Source of the DNA: Pelomonas baiyunensis
Lineage (GTDB): Bacteria; Pseudomonadota; Gammaproteobacteria; Burkholderiales; Burkholderiaceae_C
DNA: 22,405 nt
Assembly: GCF_043555935.1 (NCBI RefSeq)
Contig: NZ_JBIGIB010000010.1
Span: 1 to 22,405 of the forward strand
Reading direction: 5' to 3'
Shown here: positions 14,679 through 22,405 of the stretch, piece by piece
Layout: each line of letters starts with the position of its first letter
How positions within the stretch are numbered: position 1 is the first letter of the stretch
Translations under genes and position numbers: made by a program
The notes under the pieces: generated by a model
The model's input: only the letters and a program-made list of their open reading frames with translations
What the model was told of the DNA's origin: nothing
The model's database searches: none

Positions 14679-16166
14679 TCAGCCGCGCTGCCCTTGCGGC
14701 AACTCGGCAACCAGCCGCAGGGACACGGACAGTTCATCGAGCTGGAAGTGCGGGCGAACGAAACTGACCGCGCGGTAGACGCCCGGGCGACCGGGCACTT
14801 CGGAAACCTGCACACTCGCTTCCCGCAGGGGGTAAGCCGCTTTGGTTTCCTGGGATGCGCTGTCGTCTTCGACGACGTATTGGCGAATCCAGCGGTTGAG
14901 GAACTCCTCAACGTTGTTGGCCGAGGCAAAGCTGCCGACCTTGTCGCGCATCATGGCCTTGAGGTAGTGCGCGATGCGGCACACGCTGAACATGTATTGC
15001 AGCTGCGACGACAGCGCAGCGTTGGCGTTGGCCGCGTCAGAGTCGTACTTGCGCGGGCGCTGGGCCGACTGCGCGGCAAAGAAGGCGGCGTAGTCGGTGT
15101 TCTTGCAGTGCACCAGCGGAATGAAGCCCAGGTCCGACAGTTCCTTTTCACGGCGGTCCGTGATGGCGACTTCGGTCGGGCACTTCAGGGCCACCTCGCC
15201 CTCATCCGTCTTGAAGGTGTGGGTGGGCAGGTCTTCCACCAGGCCACCGCCTTCCACGCCGCGGATGGACGCACACCAGCCGTAGTTCTCGAACGCAGCG
15301 GTCAGGCGCGCGGCCATTGCGTAGGCCGAGTTCACCCACAAGTAGCGCGAGTGATCGGAGCCGTCCACCTGCTCCACGAAGTTGAAGCCCTCGGTCGTCA
15401 GCCCGTCCTTCGGGTTGTACGGCAGGCGACCCAGGAAGCGCGGCAGCGTGAGGCCCACGTAGCGCGAGTCTTCGCTCTCGCGGAAGGACTTCCATTTGGC
15501 GTAGTCCACGGTGTCGAACACCTTGGAGAGGTCACGCGGCTTGCCCAGGTCGGTGAAGCCGTCCAGGCCGAACAGCTCAGGCGACGCGGCCGAAATGAAC
15601 GGTGCGTGGGCCGCAGCCGCCACGTGCGACATCTGCTCGACGAAGTACAGGTCTTCCGCGCCGCGGCCGATGTCGTACGCGCCGATCAGCGTGCCGAACG
15701 GGGCGCCACCGAAGGTGCCAAACTCTTCCTCGTACACCTTCTTGAACAGGGCCGACTGGTCGAAGTCCACCGCCGTCTTGAAGTCGCGCACCAACTCGCG
15801 CTTGCTGGCATTGAGCACCTGAATCTTCATGCCCGCGCCAGTCGAGGTCTGCTTGCACAGGTAGTGCAGCCCGGTCCAGGTGCTTTCCAGCTTCTGGAAC
15901 TCCGCGTGGTGCAGGATCTCGCTGAGTTGCGCCGAGATCAGCGCGTCAATTTCGGCCAGGCGCGCGTCCAGCGTCACGCCCAGGTTGTCGGACATCACCA
16001 CCGTCCCCTGCATCACCTCCTGCACGAGCTCGGAAATGATGTCCTTGGCGCGGGTGTGCTCCACCTCGGAACGGGCCACCTTGCTCTGCTCGACGATCTG
16101 GTCCAGCAGGCTCAACTCCTCGCGCGCAGCGTTGGCCACGGGGGCTTCCATCACGGCTTGATTCAT
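14679..16166 (-). CDS. tssC: TssC (VipB), large sheath subunit
   Basis: This 495-residue large sheath subunit has the standard blocks: LESTWTGLHYL, SPELFGLDGFTDLGKPRDLS, RYVGLTLPRFLGRLPY, the CKNTDYAAFFAAQS region, and YMFSVCRIAHYLKAMMRDKVGSF near the C terminus followed by VEEFLNRWIRQYV. With TssB it forms the contractile sheath in the cytoplasm, and it carries the interface recognised by ClpV with TssB. ATG 16166 was preferred because GAGGAG lies eight bases upstream; a GTG at 16175 overlaps that ribosome site. It starts five bases after tssB. Confidence 0.97.
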   Translation of the reverse strand: MNQAVMEAPVANAAREELSLLDQIVEQSKVARSEVEHTRAKDIISELVQEVMQGTVVMSDNLGVTLDARLAEIDALISAQLSEILHHAEFQKLESTWTGLHYLCKQTSTGAGMKIQVLNASKRELVRDFKTAVDFDQSALFKKVYEEEFGTFGGAPFGTLIGAYDIGRGAEDLYFVEQMSHVAAAAHAPFISAASPELFGLDGFTDLGKPRDLSKVFDTVDYAKWKSFRESEDSRYVGLTLPRFLGRLPYNPKDGLTTEGFNFVEQVDGSDHSRYLWVNSAYAMAARLTAAFENYGWCASIRGVEGGGLVEDLPTHTFKTDEGEVALKCPTEVAITDRREKELSDLGFIPLVHCKNTDYAAFFAAQSAQRPRKYDSDAANANAALSSQLQYMFSVCRIAHYLKAMMRDKVGSFASANNVEEFLNRWIRQYVVEDDSASQETKAAYPLREASVQVSEVPGRPGVYRAVSFVRPHFQLDELSVSLRLVAELPQGQRG

Positions 16167-16171
16167 GGCGT

Positions 16172-16687
16172 TCACTCCTCGCTCTTGTGGGTGGCGCGGG
16201 CCAGTTCGGCCAGCTTCTCGGTGTTGGTCAACACATCACCGAGCAGGTCTTCCAGCTTCTCGTTGCCGGCCAGCTTGTTGCGCAGGTCGGACAGCTTGGT
16301 GCGCGCCTCCAGCAGCTTGCGCAGCGGCTCGACCTGCTGCACCACCTGCTCCGGACGGAAGTCGTCCATGCGGTTGAACGCCAGGTTCACCGCGAACTCA
16401 CCCCCTTCAGGGCTGAGCTTGTTGTTGACGCGAAAGCTCGCAGTGGGCGCCATGCCGGCCAGCACGTCGTCGAAGTTGTCCATGTCGACGTTGACGAACT
16501 TGCGGTCGCGCACTTTGGGCAGCGGCTGGTCAGGCTTGGCCTGCCCAGAGAACTCGCCCAGGACGCCAACGACGAAGGGCAACTCCTTCTTCTCGATGCC
16601 GTCACCGATCTCGACGTCGTACGTCAGTTGCACACGCGGGGGACGCACCTTCTCGAGGCGCTTTTGAACGCTGTCTTTCTTGGCCAT
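16172..16687 (-). CDS. tssB: TssB (VipA), small sheath subunit
   Basis: This 171-residue protein begins MAKKDSVQKRLEKVRPPRVQ and contains the conserved ELPFVVGVLGEFSG, RKFVNVDMDNFDDVL, GGEFAVNLAF and FRPEQVVQQVEPLRKLLEAR blocks. The frame is open upstream to 17032 but only in the shadow of the tagM-like gene, so the ATG at 16687 is the true start. It pairs with TssC to build the sheath. The stop is five bases before the tssC start, and the tagM-like gene ends 40 bases upstream. Confidence 0.97.
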   Translation of the reverse strand: MAKKDSVQKRLEKVRPPRVQLTYDVEIGDGIEKKELPFVVGVLGEFSGQAKPDQPLPKVRDRKFVNVDMDNFDDVLAGMAPTASFRVNNKLSPEGGEFAVNLAFNRMDDFRPEQVVQQVEPLRKLLEARTKLSDLRNKLAGNEKLEDLLGDVLTNTEKLAELARATHKSEE

Positions 16688-16727
16688 AGGGTTCTTTCGG
16701 GGTTCAAGGGGGCGGTTCGTCCGGTGC

Positions 16728-17579
16728 TCAGCGCAGGCGGTCAAACGGGTTGGCGGGCTTGTCGGTGCCCGCAGCGAGCGGCTTGGCCACGGGCTTGCCG
16801 GCCAAGTTGGCGGAACTGGCGGAACTGGCGGCGCTGCCGGCCGCCGCAGCCTGGGCTGGACTGGCTGGTGCGCCTGACGGGGGAACGACGGCGGGAGCTC
16901 CGGCAGTTGCCGCGCCGGCCGGCTTGGGCGCTCCGCTGGGCGTACTCGCTGGCGCAGCAGCACGCGCGCCAGTTGGCTTGCGAGGCGCCGGAGCCGGCGG
17001 CGGCGTGACGGGAGGCACCAACAGCGGCTCACCCAGCGTTTCGCGCAGCGCCTTGGTCAGGTTGCGCGCCTCGCTCTGGGTGTCGGTCGGCATGCCGCTT
17101 TGCTGCTCTCGCAGAGCGAGCAGCGAGGTCGACGCCACCCGCAGCCCGGCGACGGCCAGGATGCTGTGCGCAGTGCGATCCACCGGATCACGCTGCACCA
17201 CCTCCTGGGCCGCCAGGATGGCGTTGCCGTAGTCCGCAGTCTCGAAGTAGTCCTCCGCCAGCTTGACCCAGGGCTCCTTTTGCACCGGGTAGGCCTTCGC
17301 AGCGGTGGTGAGTTGAGCTCGCGATTTGTCTTTCGCGCCCGCTTGCGCGGCGTCCTGCGCGTCTTTCATCAGCTCCGTCAGCGTGGGGCGCGGCGGCGGC
17401 GGCGCGGGCGGCGGCGGCGGCGGCACCGACGCGCACGCCGTCAGCAATGCAGCTGCAGCCACGGCGCCCAGGCGCGGCCAACTGCCGCGACTGAGCGCCC
17501 CCGCATCTAACGCACGCGAATATCCAAATAATTGATCCCTTGATATCCCTAATTCAATAGGGAGCGAGGCGTAATTCAT
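16728..17579 (-). CDS. tagM: T6SS-associated TPR lipoprotein, TagM-like
   Basis: A hydrophobic segment LGAVAAAALLTAC ends in a lipobox cysteine (residue 49 from ATG 17579). A poly-Pro stretch follows, then a helical TPR-like region (about 65-165, EPWVKLAEDYFETADYGNAI) and a low-complexity Ala/Pro/Gly tail (about 185-283). A lipoprotein with TPR features directly before tssB is the TagM position in Burkholderia clusters; the symbol rests on that and on lipoprotein character, not on close sequence recall. It would sit in the outer membrane facing the periplasm. Its start is odd: 48 residues precede the Cys, the first 20 or so are AT-rich, and no in-frame start lies nearer. An ATG at 17506 would give a normal signal peptide if one more G were present in the G5 run at 17498-17502. 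Confidence 0.7.
   Translation of the reverse strand: MNYASLPIELGISRDQLFGYSRALDAGALSRGSWPRLGAVAAAALLTACASVPPPPPPAPPPPRPTLTELMKDAQDAAQAGAKDKSRAQLTTAAKAYPVQKEPWVKLAEDYFETADYGNAILAAQEVVQRDPVDRTAHSILAVAGLRVASTSLLALREQQSGMPTDTQSEARNLTKALRETLGEPLLVPPVTPPPAPAPRKPTGARAAAPASTPSGAPKPAGAATAGAPAVVPPSGAPASPAQAAAAGSAASSASSANLAGKPVAKPLAAGTDKPANPFDRLR
17390..17424 (-). repeat. GGC trinucleotide tract coding for poly-Pro in TagM
   Basis: Two blocks of GCG/GGC triplets, split by one GCG-type interruption, code on the minus strand for PPPPPPAPPPPRP just after the lipobox. Slippage would change the number of prolines without shifting the frame, so it probably varies the length of the spacer between the membrane anchor and the TPR region. 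Confidence 0.5.
17528..17557 (-). promoter_or_regulatory. Candidate promoter for the tagM-tssB operon
   Basis: In the AT-rich stretch, the minus strand has TTGAAT (17557-17552) and AATTAT (17533-17528) 18 bases apart, four of six matches to each sigma-70 box. Transcription would begin near 17520, downstream of the ATG at 17579 but just upstream of the ATG at 17506. Near-repeated ATATCC and TTGATcCC/TTGATatCC motifs lie in the same DNA. This is a weak visual call. Confidence 0.25.
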
Positions 17580-17665
17580 TGCGGCGGCTATGTTTGTTAT
17601 TTCCTTGCATTTACAAGTCGTTGCAAATGCTAGGGGGCATGGTCAATGTCACAACCCCTCCAGAA

Positions 17666-17693
17666 ACTGTTTTCAGGAGAAGGCGAAAACAGT
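17666..17693. promoter_or_regulatory. Perfect 9-bp inverted repeat in the divergent control region
   Basis: ACTGTTTTC (17666-17674) and GAAAACAGT (17685-17693) are exact inverted copies separated by 10 bases, giving 19 bases centre to centre, about two helical turns. That is the spacing expected of an operator bound by a dimeric or double-dimeric regulator. It lies between the two divergent operons, about 90 bases before tssJ. As RNA it could also form a hairpin in the tssJ leader, but no T-run follows. The regulator is not in the window. Confidence 0.45.
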
Positions 17694-17783
17694 GTATGGG
17701 CACCAACGAAATTGTTTACTCCCTCACTTGAGCGGATTGGGGATATGGCAGCATTCACCTCAGCCGCCGACAATATGGGCGTC

Positions 17784-18404
17784 ATGAAACGCCTTTTTAC
17801 AAGTCCCGCATCCCGTGTTATCCCCATCGCCCTTGCCGGACTGGTCAGCGGCTGCGGCAGCCTGGGCGGCGACGCCATGGACAAGACGTTGCAAGCCATA
17901 GGACTGCAGAAGCCTCCTGTTGCTGACAGCTTGAAGGATGTTCCTTTGCCGCCCACGCATCGCAACGTGACGCTTCGCCTCCATGCTGGGGCCATCCTCA
18001 ACACCGATCCCAGTGGCCGACCGCTTGCCACCGTGGTGCGCGTTTACCGGCTCAAAAATACCGATTCGTTCTTACAAAGCCCGTACGAATCATTTCATTC
18101 GGATACAAGTTCGAAACCACCCCCATATATGCAGGATGTGATCGATGTGCGCGAGCTTGTATTGACGCCCGGTCAATCAGCCGAGAGCATTGAAAAACTA
18201 GGGATGGACGTTGGCGCCATCGGTGTTGTGGCACTGTTTCGCGCGCCACAAACCAACCGATGGAAATTCGTATTCGATGCCAAACAGGCGGCCAATTCCG
18301 GCATCACCCTGGGCTTGCACGGGTGTGCCATGAGCGTCGCGCAAGGCCAGCCGCTCGGCGCGGCGCCCGAGTTGTTGCGCGTGGCCGGCGTGCGCTGCCA
18401 GTGA
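17784..18404 (+). CDS. tssJ: TssJ, outer-membrane lipoprotein
   Basis: This 206-residue lipoprotein starts MKRLFTSPASRVIPIALAGL and continues to a lipobox VSGC with Cys24. The start at 17784 gives a normal signal peptide; an ATG three codons upstream (17775) is also possible, and the frame is open back to 17646 in the control region. The mature part shows the TssJ two-sheet pattern: VTLRLHAGAILNTDPSGRPL, then VVRVYRLKN, LVLTPGQS and a late IGVVALFR strand. It anchors TssM to the outer membrane in the membrane complex. It is the first gene of the rightward operon and lies 58 bases before tssK. Confidence 0.92.
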   Translation: MKRLFTSPASRVIPIALAGLVSGCGSLGGDAMDKTLQAIGLQKPPVADSLKDVPLPPTHRNVTLRLHAGAILNTDPSGRPLATVVRVYRLKNTDSFLQSPYESFHSDTSSKPPPYMQDVIDVRELVLTPGQSAESIEKLGMDVGAIGVVALFRAPQTNRWKFVFDAKQAANSGITLGLHGCAMSVAQGQPLGAAPELLRVAGVRCQ

Positions 18405-18462
18405 CACCGGGGCGCTGCACCCGCCTGAAGTCTTTCCACCCCATTCCCACGGACACCCCACC

Positions 18463-19812
18463 TTGAGCACCGCCAGCAAACTTCTCTGGGGCGAAGGCCT
18501 CTTCCTGCGCCCGCAGCACTTCCAGCGCCAAGACGCCTATCACGAAGCCCGTTTGGCCGAAGCGGTGCGGGACCTTCACCCCTACGCCTGGGGCGTGCAG
18601 CGCCTGGAGGTGGACACCGATGCCCTGGCCCTGCAGCAGCTGCGCCTGCGTGCCGTGCACGCAGTGCTGCCGGATGGCGAGCGGCTGCATGCGCCGGGCG
18701 CCGATGAACTGCCCGCCGCGGTTTCGCTGTCCGATGTTCGCCCCGGCGTCAGCGAGTTGCTGGTGCACCTCACGCTGGCACCGCTGCGCGAGCACGCCAG
18801 CAACAGCGCGGCCCCCAGCGCCGACCTCGCCAGCCAGGCCCGCTACATCCAGCAGCAGCAGCCGGCTGACGACTGGTACACGCAAGCGGCGTCTGCCCCG
18901 CTGACGGTGCTGCGCCGCAACCTGCGTCTGGTGTTGGACCACCAGCCGCGAGACCACCTCGTCTCCATGCCCTTGCTCAAGCTGCGTCGCCAGGGCAGCG
19001 GCGGCTTCGAGATCGACCCGCACTACGTGCCGCCCTCGCTGTCACTCGCTGCCGCGCCGCCGCTGACCGCACTCTTGCGCCGCCTGCTCGACGCTCTGCA
19101 AGCCAAGGTCGAGGCGCTCTACGGGTTCCACCGCGAGCCATCGCGGCATGTCATCGAGTTCCGCTCCGGGGACATCGCCTCCTTCTGGCTGCTGCACACC
19201 GCAAGCACCGCGTTCGCCGGCCTCAGCCACCTGCTGCACCACCCCGGCCTGCATCCCGAGCGGCTGTACCAGCGCCTGCTGGAACTCGCCGGCAGCCTCA
19301 TGACGTTCTCGCGCCAGCACGCGCTGGCCGAGCTGCAGCCCTACCAGCACGACCAACCCGGCGCCAGCTTTCAGGCGTTGGAGGCCGTGTTGCGCGACCT
19401 GCTGGAAACCGTGATTTCCACCCGCTATTTCGCCCTGGCCATCGAGCAGGTCAAGCCGTCGTTCTACCAAGCGCGACTGGACTCCGAGCAGATCAGCGAC
19501 GACACGCGCCTCTTCCTCAGCGTGCAGGCGTCGCTGCCGATGAGCGAGCTGATTGACATCGTGCCGCTGCGCGCCAAGGTGGGCGCCCCGGACGACGTGG
19601 AAAAGCTCGTGCTCTCGGCCATGGCCGGCGTTCGCGTTACGCACCAGCCTCAGGTGCCCGCCGCCATTCCGGTGCGGGCGGGGTGCACCTACTTCGCCAT
19701 CGAGCCACGCGGCCCGCTGTACGAACGCATGCTGCAAGGGCGTTCGCTGATGCTGTACATGCCGGCCGGCATTGCCGACCTCCAACTTGAACTCTTTGCG
19801 CTCAACGGCTGA
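18463..19812 (+). CDS. tssK: TssK, baseplate-to-membrane-complex adaptor
   Basis: This 449-residue TssK of usual length begins MSTASKLLWGEGLFLRPQHF, matching the family opening WxEGxFLxPQHFQ. Later hallmarks are a YFALAIEQVKPSFYQARLDS-like segment, LPMSELIDIVPLRAKVGAP and the C-terminal YFAIEPRGPLYERM. TssK trimers link the baseplate wedges to TssL and TssM at the inner membrane. The start is TTG at 18463; no ATG or GTG fits upstream, and the Shine-Dalgarno site is weak, so translation may depend on tssJ. tssL follows 10 bases later. Confidence 0.96.
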   Translation: MSTASKLLWGEGLFLRPQHFQRQDAYHEARLAEAVRDLHPYAWGVQRLEVDTDALALQQLRLRAVHAVLPDGERLHAPGADELPAAVSLSDVRPGVSELLVHLTLAPLREHASNSAAPSADLASQARYIQQQQPADDWYTQAASAPLTVLRRNLRLVLDHQPRDHLVSMPLLKLRRQGSGGFEIDPHYVPPSLSLAAAPPLTALLRRLLDALQAKVEALYGFHREPSRHVIEFRSGDIASFWLLHTASTAFAGLSHLLHHPGLHPERLYQRLLELAGSLMTFSRQHALAELQPYQHDQPGASFQALEAVLRDLLETVISTRYFALAIEQVKPSFYQARLDSEQISDDTRLFLSVQASLPMSELIDIVPLRAKVGAPDDVEKLVLSAMAGVRVTHQPQVPAAIPVRAGCTYFAIEPRGPLYERMLQGRSLMLYMPAGIADLQLELFALNG

Positions 19813-19822
19813 GCCGCCTTCC

Positions 19823-20608
19823 ATGAACGCCACCGCACCTTCGCTCTTTGGCGCTGCCGCTGCGCCCTCAAACGCCGTGCGCCTGGCCGGCAGCCCCCGG
19901 CAAGCGCGCGACCTGATGGACCTGCTGTACGACGGGTTCTACATGATCTTCCTCCTGCGCAACCGACACCACCCCGCCGACGCAGCCAGCTTCCGCGAAC
20001 GCATCCGAGACTTTCTGATCCAGTTCGAGCGCGGCGCCCATAAGCTGGGCACGCCAGCGGAAGACGTGTTCGCTGCCAAGTTCGCATTCGTCGCCCTCAT
20101 CGACGAGCTGGCGCTCAGCCCACAACTTCACCTGCGCGACGCTTGGGAGCTTCGCCCCCTGCAAATTGAATTGTTCGGTGAGCAGTTGGCCGGCGAGAAG
20201 TTCTTCGACCACCTCGAACAGCTGCGGGCCCAAGGTGCGGCGCGGCTGCAGGCTTTGGAGGTGTTCCACATGTGCCTGCTGCTCGGGTTCACCGGCAAGT
20301 ACGTGCTGGAGGGCAGTGAAAAGCTGCAGTACCTCACAGCCCGCCTCGGTGACGAGATTGCCCAACTGCGCGGCCGCGGGCGGGGCGGGTTGGCGCCCCA
20401 TGCGCTGCCGCCGGACCGCATCCTCCACACGCTCAAGCACGAGCTGCCCCTGTGGGTGATGGGCAGCGTGTTCGCGCTGCTGGCGCTGGTGGCCTACATC
20501 GGTCTGGCGCAATGGCTCACACACCAAACCGAAAGCGACCTTCAGGCGCACCAGGCACTGGTGCAAATGCCCGCGGAAAGCGCCCACGTCACCATCACCC
20601 TGCCCTGA
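19823..20608 (+). CDS. tssL: TssL (DotU/IcmH-like), inner-membrane protein
   Basis: This 261-residue protein has a large cytoplasmic domain (RQARDLMDLLYDGFYMIFLL, FAALIDE-type FAFVALIDELAL, LQIELFGEQLAGEKFFDHL and LGFTGKYVLEG) followed by a single transmembrane helix near the C terminus (about 208-231, WVMGSVFALLALVAYIGL). There is only a short periplasmic tail, so no OmpA-type peptidoglycan domain is fused. It pairs with TssM (not in the window) and contacts TssK. The ATG at 19823 is family-like; the frame is open upstream to 19772 inside tssK. vgrG follows after two bases. Confidence 0.96.
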   Translation: MNATAPSLFGAAAAPSNAVRLAGSPRQARDLMDLLYDGFYMIFLLRNRHHPADAASFRERIRDFLIQFERGAHKLGTPAEDVFAAKFAFVALIDELALSPQLHLRDAWELRPLQIELFGEQLAGEKFFDHLEQLRAQGAARLQALEVFHMCLLLGFTGKYVLEGSEKLQYLTARLGDEIAQLRGRGRGGLAPHALPPDRILHTLKHELPLWVMGSVFALLALVAYIGLAQWLTHQTESDLQAHQALVQMPAESAHVTITLP

Positions 20609-20610
20609 CG

Positions 20611-22405
20611 ATGCCCGCGCCCTTGCTCGACGCCGCACTGGACGCGGCGACTTCCCGCCTGGCTTCGCTCGTTGCACCCTTGCAATCTCGCCTGGACTTC
20701 ACCGCACTGCTGCACGACCACGGCCGCATGCTGCAAGTGCGCACCGCCCTGCCAGCGCTCGCCCTCATCCCCGAGCGGCTGCACGGCTTCGAGCGCGTGA
20801 ACGCCAGTGGTTTGATCGGCTTCGGCGTCACGCTGGATGCGCTGTCCACCAGCGCGCACTTCGAACTCAAAACCCTCATCGGTGAGCAAATCACCGTGCG
20901 CTGGCTGTTGGCCACCGGCGGCTACCGTGCAGTGCACGGCTACGTCGTGCAGGCCGACCAGCTCGGCGGCGACGGCGGCCTGGCGCGCTACCGCCTGCAG
21001 TTGGCACCATTCACCGCGCTGATGAACCTGCAGCGAGACGCCTGCATCTTCCAAGACCAGGACGCCCGCCAGATCATCGAAGCCCGCCTGGGCACCCTCA
21101 CCCAAGCCCGTTGGCGTTGGGACGCCACGTCCGCACTGCCCGCCCGCAGCCGCTGCACGCAATACCAAGAAACACACGCCGCCTTCATCGAGCGCCTGCT
21201 GCGCGAAGAAGGCTTGTCCTGGCACTTCGAGCAAGACGACAGCGACACCCCGCTTGACGACGCCCCGCAGCAAGCCCGCCACACCCTCGTCATCCGCGAT
21301 GCCGAAGCCGCCCGCAGCCCACGCGCCAGCCTCGGCCGCGTGCGCTTCACAGCCCAACACCCCACCGCCACGCTGCGCGACCCCGGCCACAAAGACACCG
21401 TCACCGCCTTCGCCGCCGCGGCCCAACTCGGCCCCAATGCCGTCACGGTCGGCGCATGGGACTACAAGCGCCTGCAGGGGCTGGGCGCGCAGAGCCAGGC
21501 ACAGGGTGCCGCCGCACGGCCACCGCTTGAACACTACGCGGGCCATGGCGCTTACCGCTACGCCTCCGCCGACCTCGCGCAAACGCGTGCCGACCAAGCA
21601 CTGGCGGCCCTGCAACTCAGCCAGTCCCGCTGGCTGGGAGAAGGCGGCCTGCGCGTCATGGCCGCCGGCCAAGACTTTGAGCTGGCCGACCACTTCCGTG
21701 CCGGGCAGGCCATGTCGGGTGACCCCGACCGCTACACCGTGCTCAGCGTCGAGCACCGCGCGGCCAACAACCTCGGCAGCGAACTGGCCCGCCTGCACGC
21801 CGACACCGAACTCGAGCACGGCAGCTACCACAACGCCTTCAGCGCCGTGCCCGCCACGCTTGCCCTCACGCCCCGCTGGGCACCCCGCCCCGCCGCGCAG
21901 GCCCAGGTGGCACGCGTCGTCGGCCTGGATGACGCCGTCGTCCACACCGACCGCGATGCCCGCGTGAAGGTGCAGTTCGCCTGGCAACGCGGCGAACGCC
22001 CCAACCCCGGCGGTCTGATGCTGGACGAGCCGCCCCCCGCCTCCAGCGGCGCCCCCGGCGACCACCGCGCCGGCACCTGGGTGCGCGTGGCCACGCCGCT
22101 GGCTGGCCCCAACTGGGGCCAGGTCTTCACGCCACGCGTGGGCTCGGAAGTGCTGGTGGACTTCCTGGACGGCGACATCGACCGCCCCATCGTCGTCGGC
22201 CAGCTCTACACCGACCGCAACCGCCCCATCTGGAGCGCGGGCGTTGATTCCGGTGCCAACCACCCCGGCCACCTCAGTGGCTGGAAGAGCCAAAGCCACG
22301 ACGACAAAGACCACAACCACTGGGTCATGGACGACAGCCCCGGCCAACTGCGCACCCGTCTGGCCTCCAGCCACGCCTGCGCGGAACTGCACTTGGGTGA
22401 ACTCA
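20611..22405 (+). CDS. vgrG: Second VgrG (TssI) spike protein, 3' end outside the window
   Basis: The ATG at 20611, two bases after tssL, opens a frame of 598 codons that is still open at the right edge. It has the gp27-like part (SRCTQYQETHAAFIERLLRE near 190), the gp5-like part (HTDRDARVKVQFAWQRGE near 447-464; GTWVRVATPLAGPNWG near 488; GDIDRPIVVGQLYTDRNRP near 521-539) and the beginning of the DUF2345 region (GWKSQSHDD, WVMDDSPGQLRTRLAS). It is related to but clearly distinct from the VgrG at 4475-7672. Its tail and any cargo gene lie beyond the window. Forming part of the tssJKL operon suggests it is the core spike of the apparatus. Confidence 0.93.
   Translation, partial: MPAPLLDAALDAATSRLASLVAPLQSRLDFTALLHDHGRMLQVRTALPALALIPERLHGFERVNASGLIGFGVTLDALSTSAHFELKTLIGEQITVRWLLATGGYRAVHGYVVQADQLGGDGGLARYRLQLAPFTALMNLQRDACIFQDQDARQIIEARLGTLTQARWRWDATSALPARSRCTQYQETHAAFIERLLREEGLSWHFEQDDSDTPLDDAPQQARHTLVIRDAEAARSPRASLGRVRFTAQHPTATLRDPGHKDTVTAFAAAAQLGPNAVTVGAWDYKRLQGLGAQSQAQGAAARPPLEHYAGHGAYRYASADLAQTRADQALAALQLSQSRWLGEGGLRVMAAGQDFELADHFRAGQAMSGDPDRYTVLSVEHRAANNLGSELARLHADTELEHGSYHNAFSAVPATLALTPRWAPRPAAQAQVARVVGLDDAVVHTDRDARVKVQFAWQRGERPNPGGLMLDEPPPASSGAPGDHRAGTWVRVATPLAGPNWGQVFTPRVGSEVLVDFLDGDIDRPIVVGQLYTDRNRPIWSAGVDSGANHPGHLSGWKSQSHDDKDHNHWVMDDSPGQLRTRLASSHACAELHLGEL

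Noticed and set aside
14694..16667. 657-codon plus-strand ORF opposite tssC and tssB
   Set aside because: It spans two sheath genes on the other strand and has no family features.
20542..22392. 616-codon minus-strand ORF opposite the second vgrG
   Set aside because: The plus strand carries an obvious VgrG in this stretch; the minus-strand frame is Gly/Val/Ala-rich shadow.

Overview
This 22.4 kb window is most of a type VI secretion system (T6SS) core cluster plus a VgrG-linked effector/immunity region. It comes from a high-GC bacterium, most likely a beta-proteobacterium of the order Burkholderiales. That placement rests on the very GC-rich third codon positions with long antisense shadow ORFs, and on a gene order matching Burkholderia-type T6SS clusters: a TPR lipoprotein then tssB-tssC-hcp-tssE-tssF-tssG-clpV on one strand, divergent from tssJ-tssK-tssL. 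No ribosomal RNA, tRNA or CRISPR array was seen.

Layout. (1) Positions 1-1962, read on the minus strand, form a decayed accessory zone. It holds a short exported protein, a possible 50-residue ORF, a 315-residue exported protein I do not recognise, the 3' tail of a broken gene, and the left end of an IS3-family element with a frameshifted orfA. (2) Positions 1963-4482 (minus) hold a candidate effector/immunity pair. The effector is a 672-residue protein with a transthyretin-like domain, a CHAP/NlpC-like Cys-His domain and a lambda-endolysin-like (GH104) lysozyme domain. A 166-residue exported protein follows directly. (3) Positions 4475-17579 (minus) are vgrG, clpV, tssG, tssF, tssE, hcp, tssC, tssB and a tagM-like lipoprotein, transcribed from high to low coordinates and tightly packed, except for a gap after hcp that holds a clear intrinsic terminator. 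(4) Positions 17580-17783 are the divergent control region, AT-rich on its left side, with a perfect 9-bp inverted repeat. (5) Positions 17784-22405 (plus) are tssJ, tssK, tssL and a second vgrG that runs off the right edge.

How it works together. TssJ and TssL belong to the membrane complex, whose TssM lies outside the window. TssE, TssF, TssG and TssK with VgrG form the baseplate and spike. TssB/TssC form the contractile sheath around the Hcp tube, and ClpV recycles the sheath. The first VgrG ends in a transthyretin-like domain and is followed by a predicted peptidoglycan-cleaving effector that carries a similar fold near its N terminus, which suggests spike-mounted delivery into the target periplasm. 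The exported 166-residue protein would protect the producer. tssA, tssM and any PAAR gene are not in the window; a vgrG follows clpV, where Burkholderia clusters usually have tssA.

Most interesting points: the chimeric two-enzyme effector, with a base-composition break inside its Cys-His domain; the terminator that would uncouple hcp from the downstream baseplate genes; the palindrome between the divergent operons; a probable one-base frame problem at the tagM start; and the remnants of further small exported proteins behind the immunity gene.
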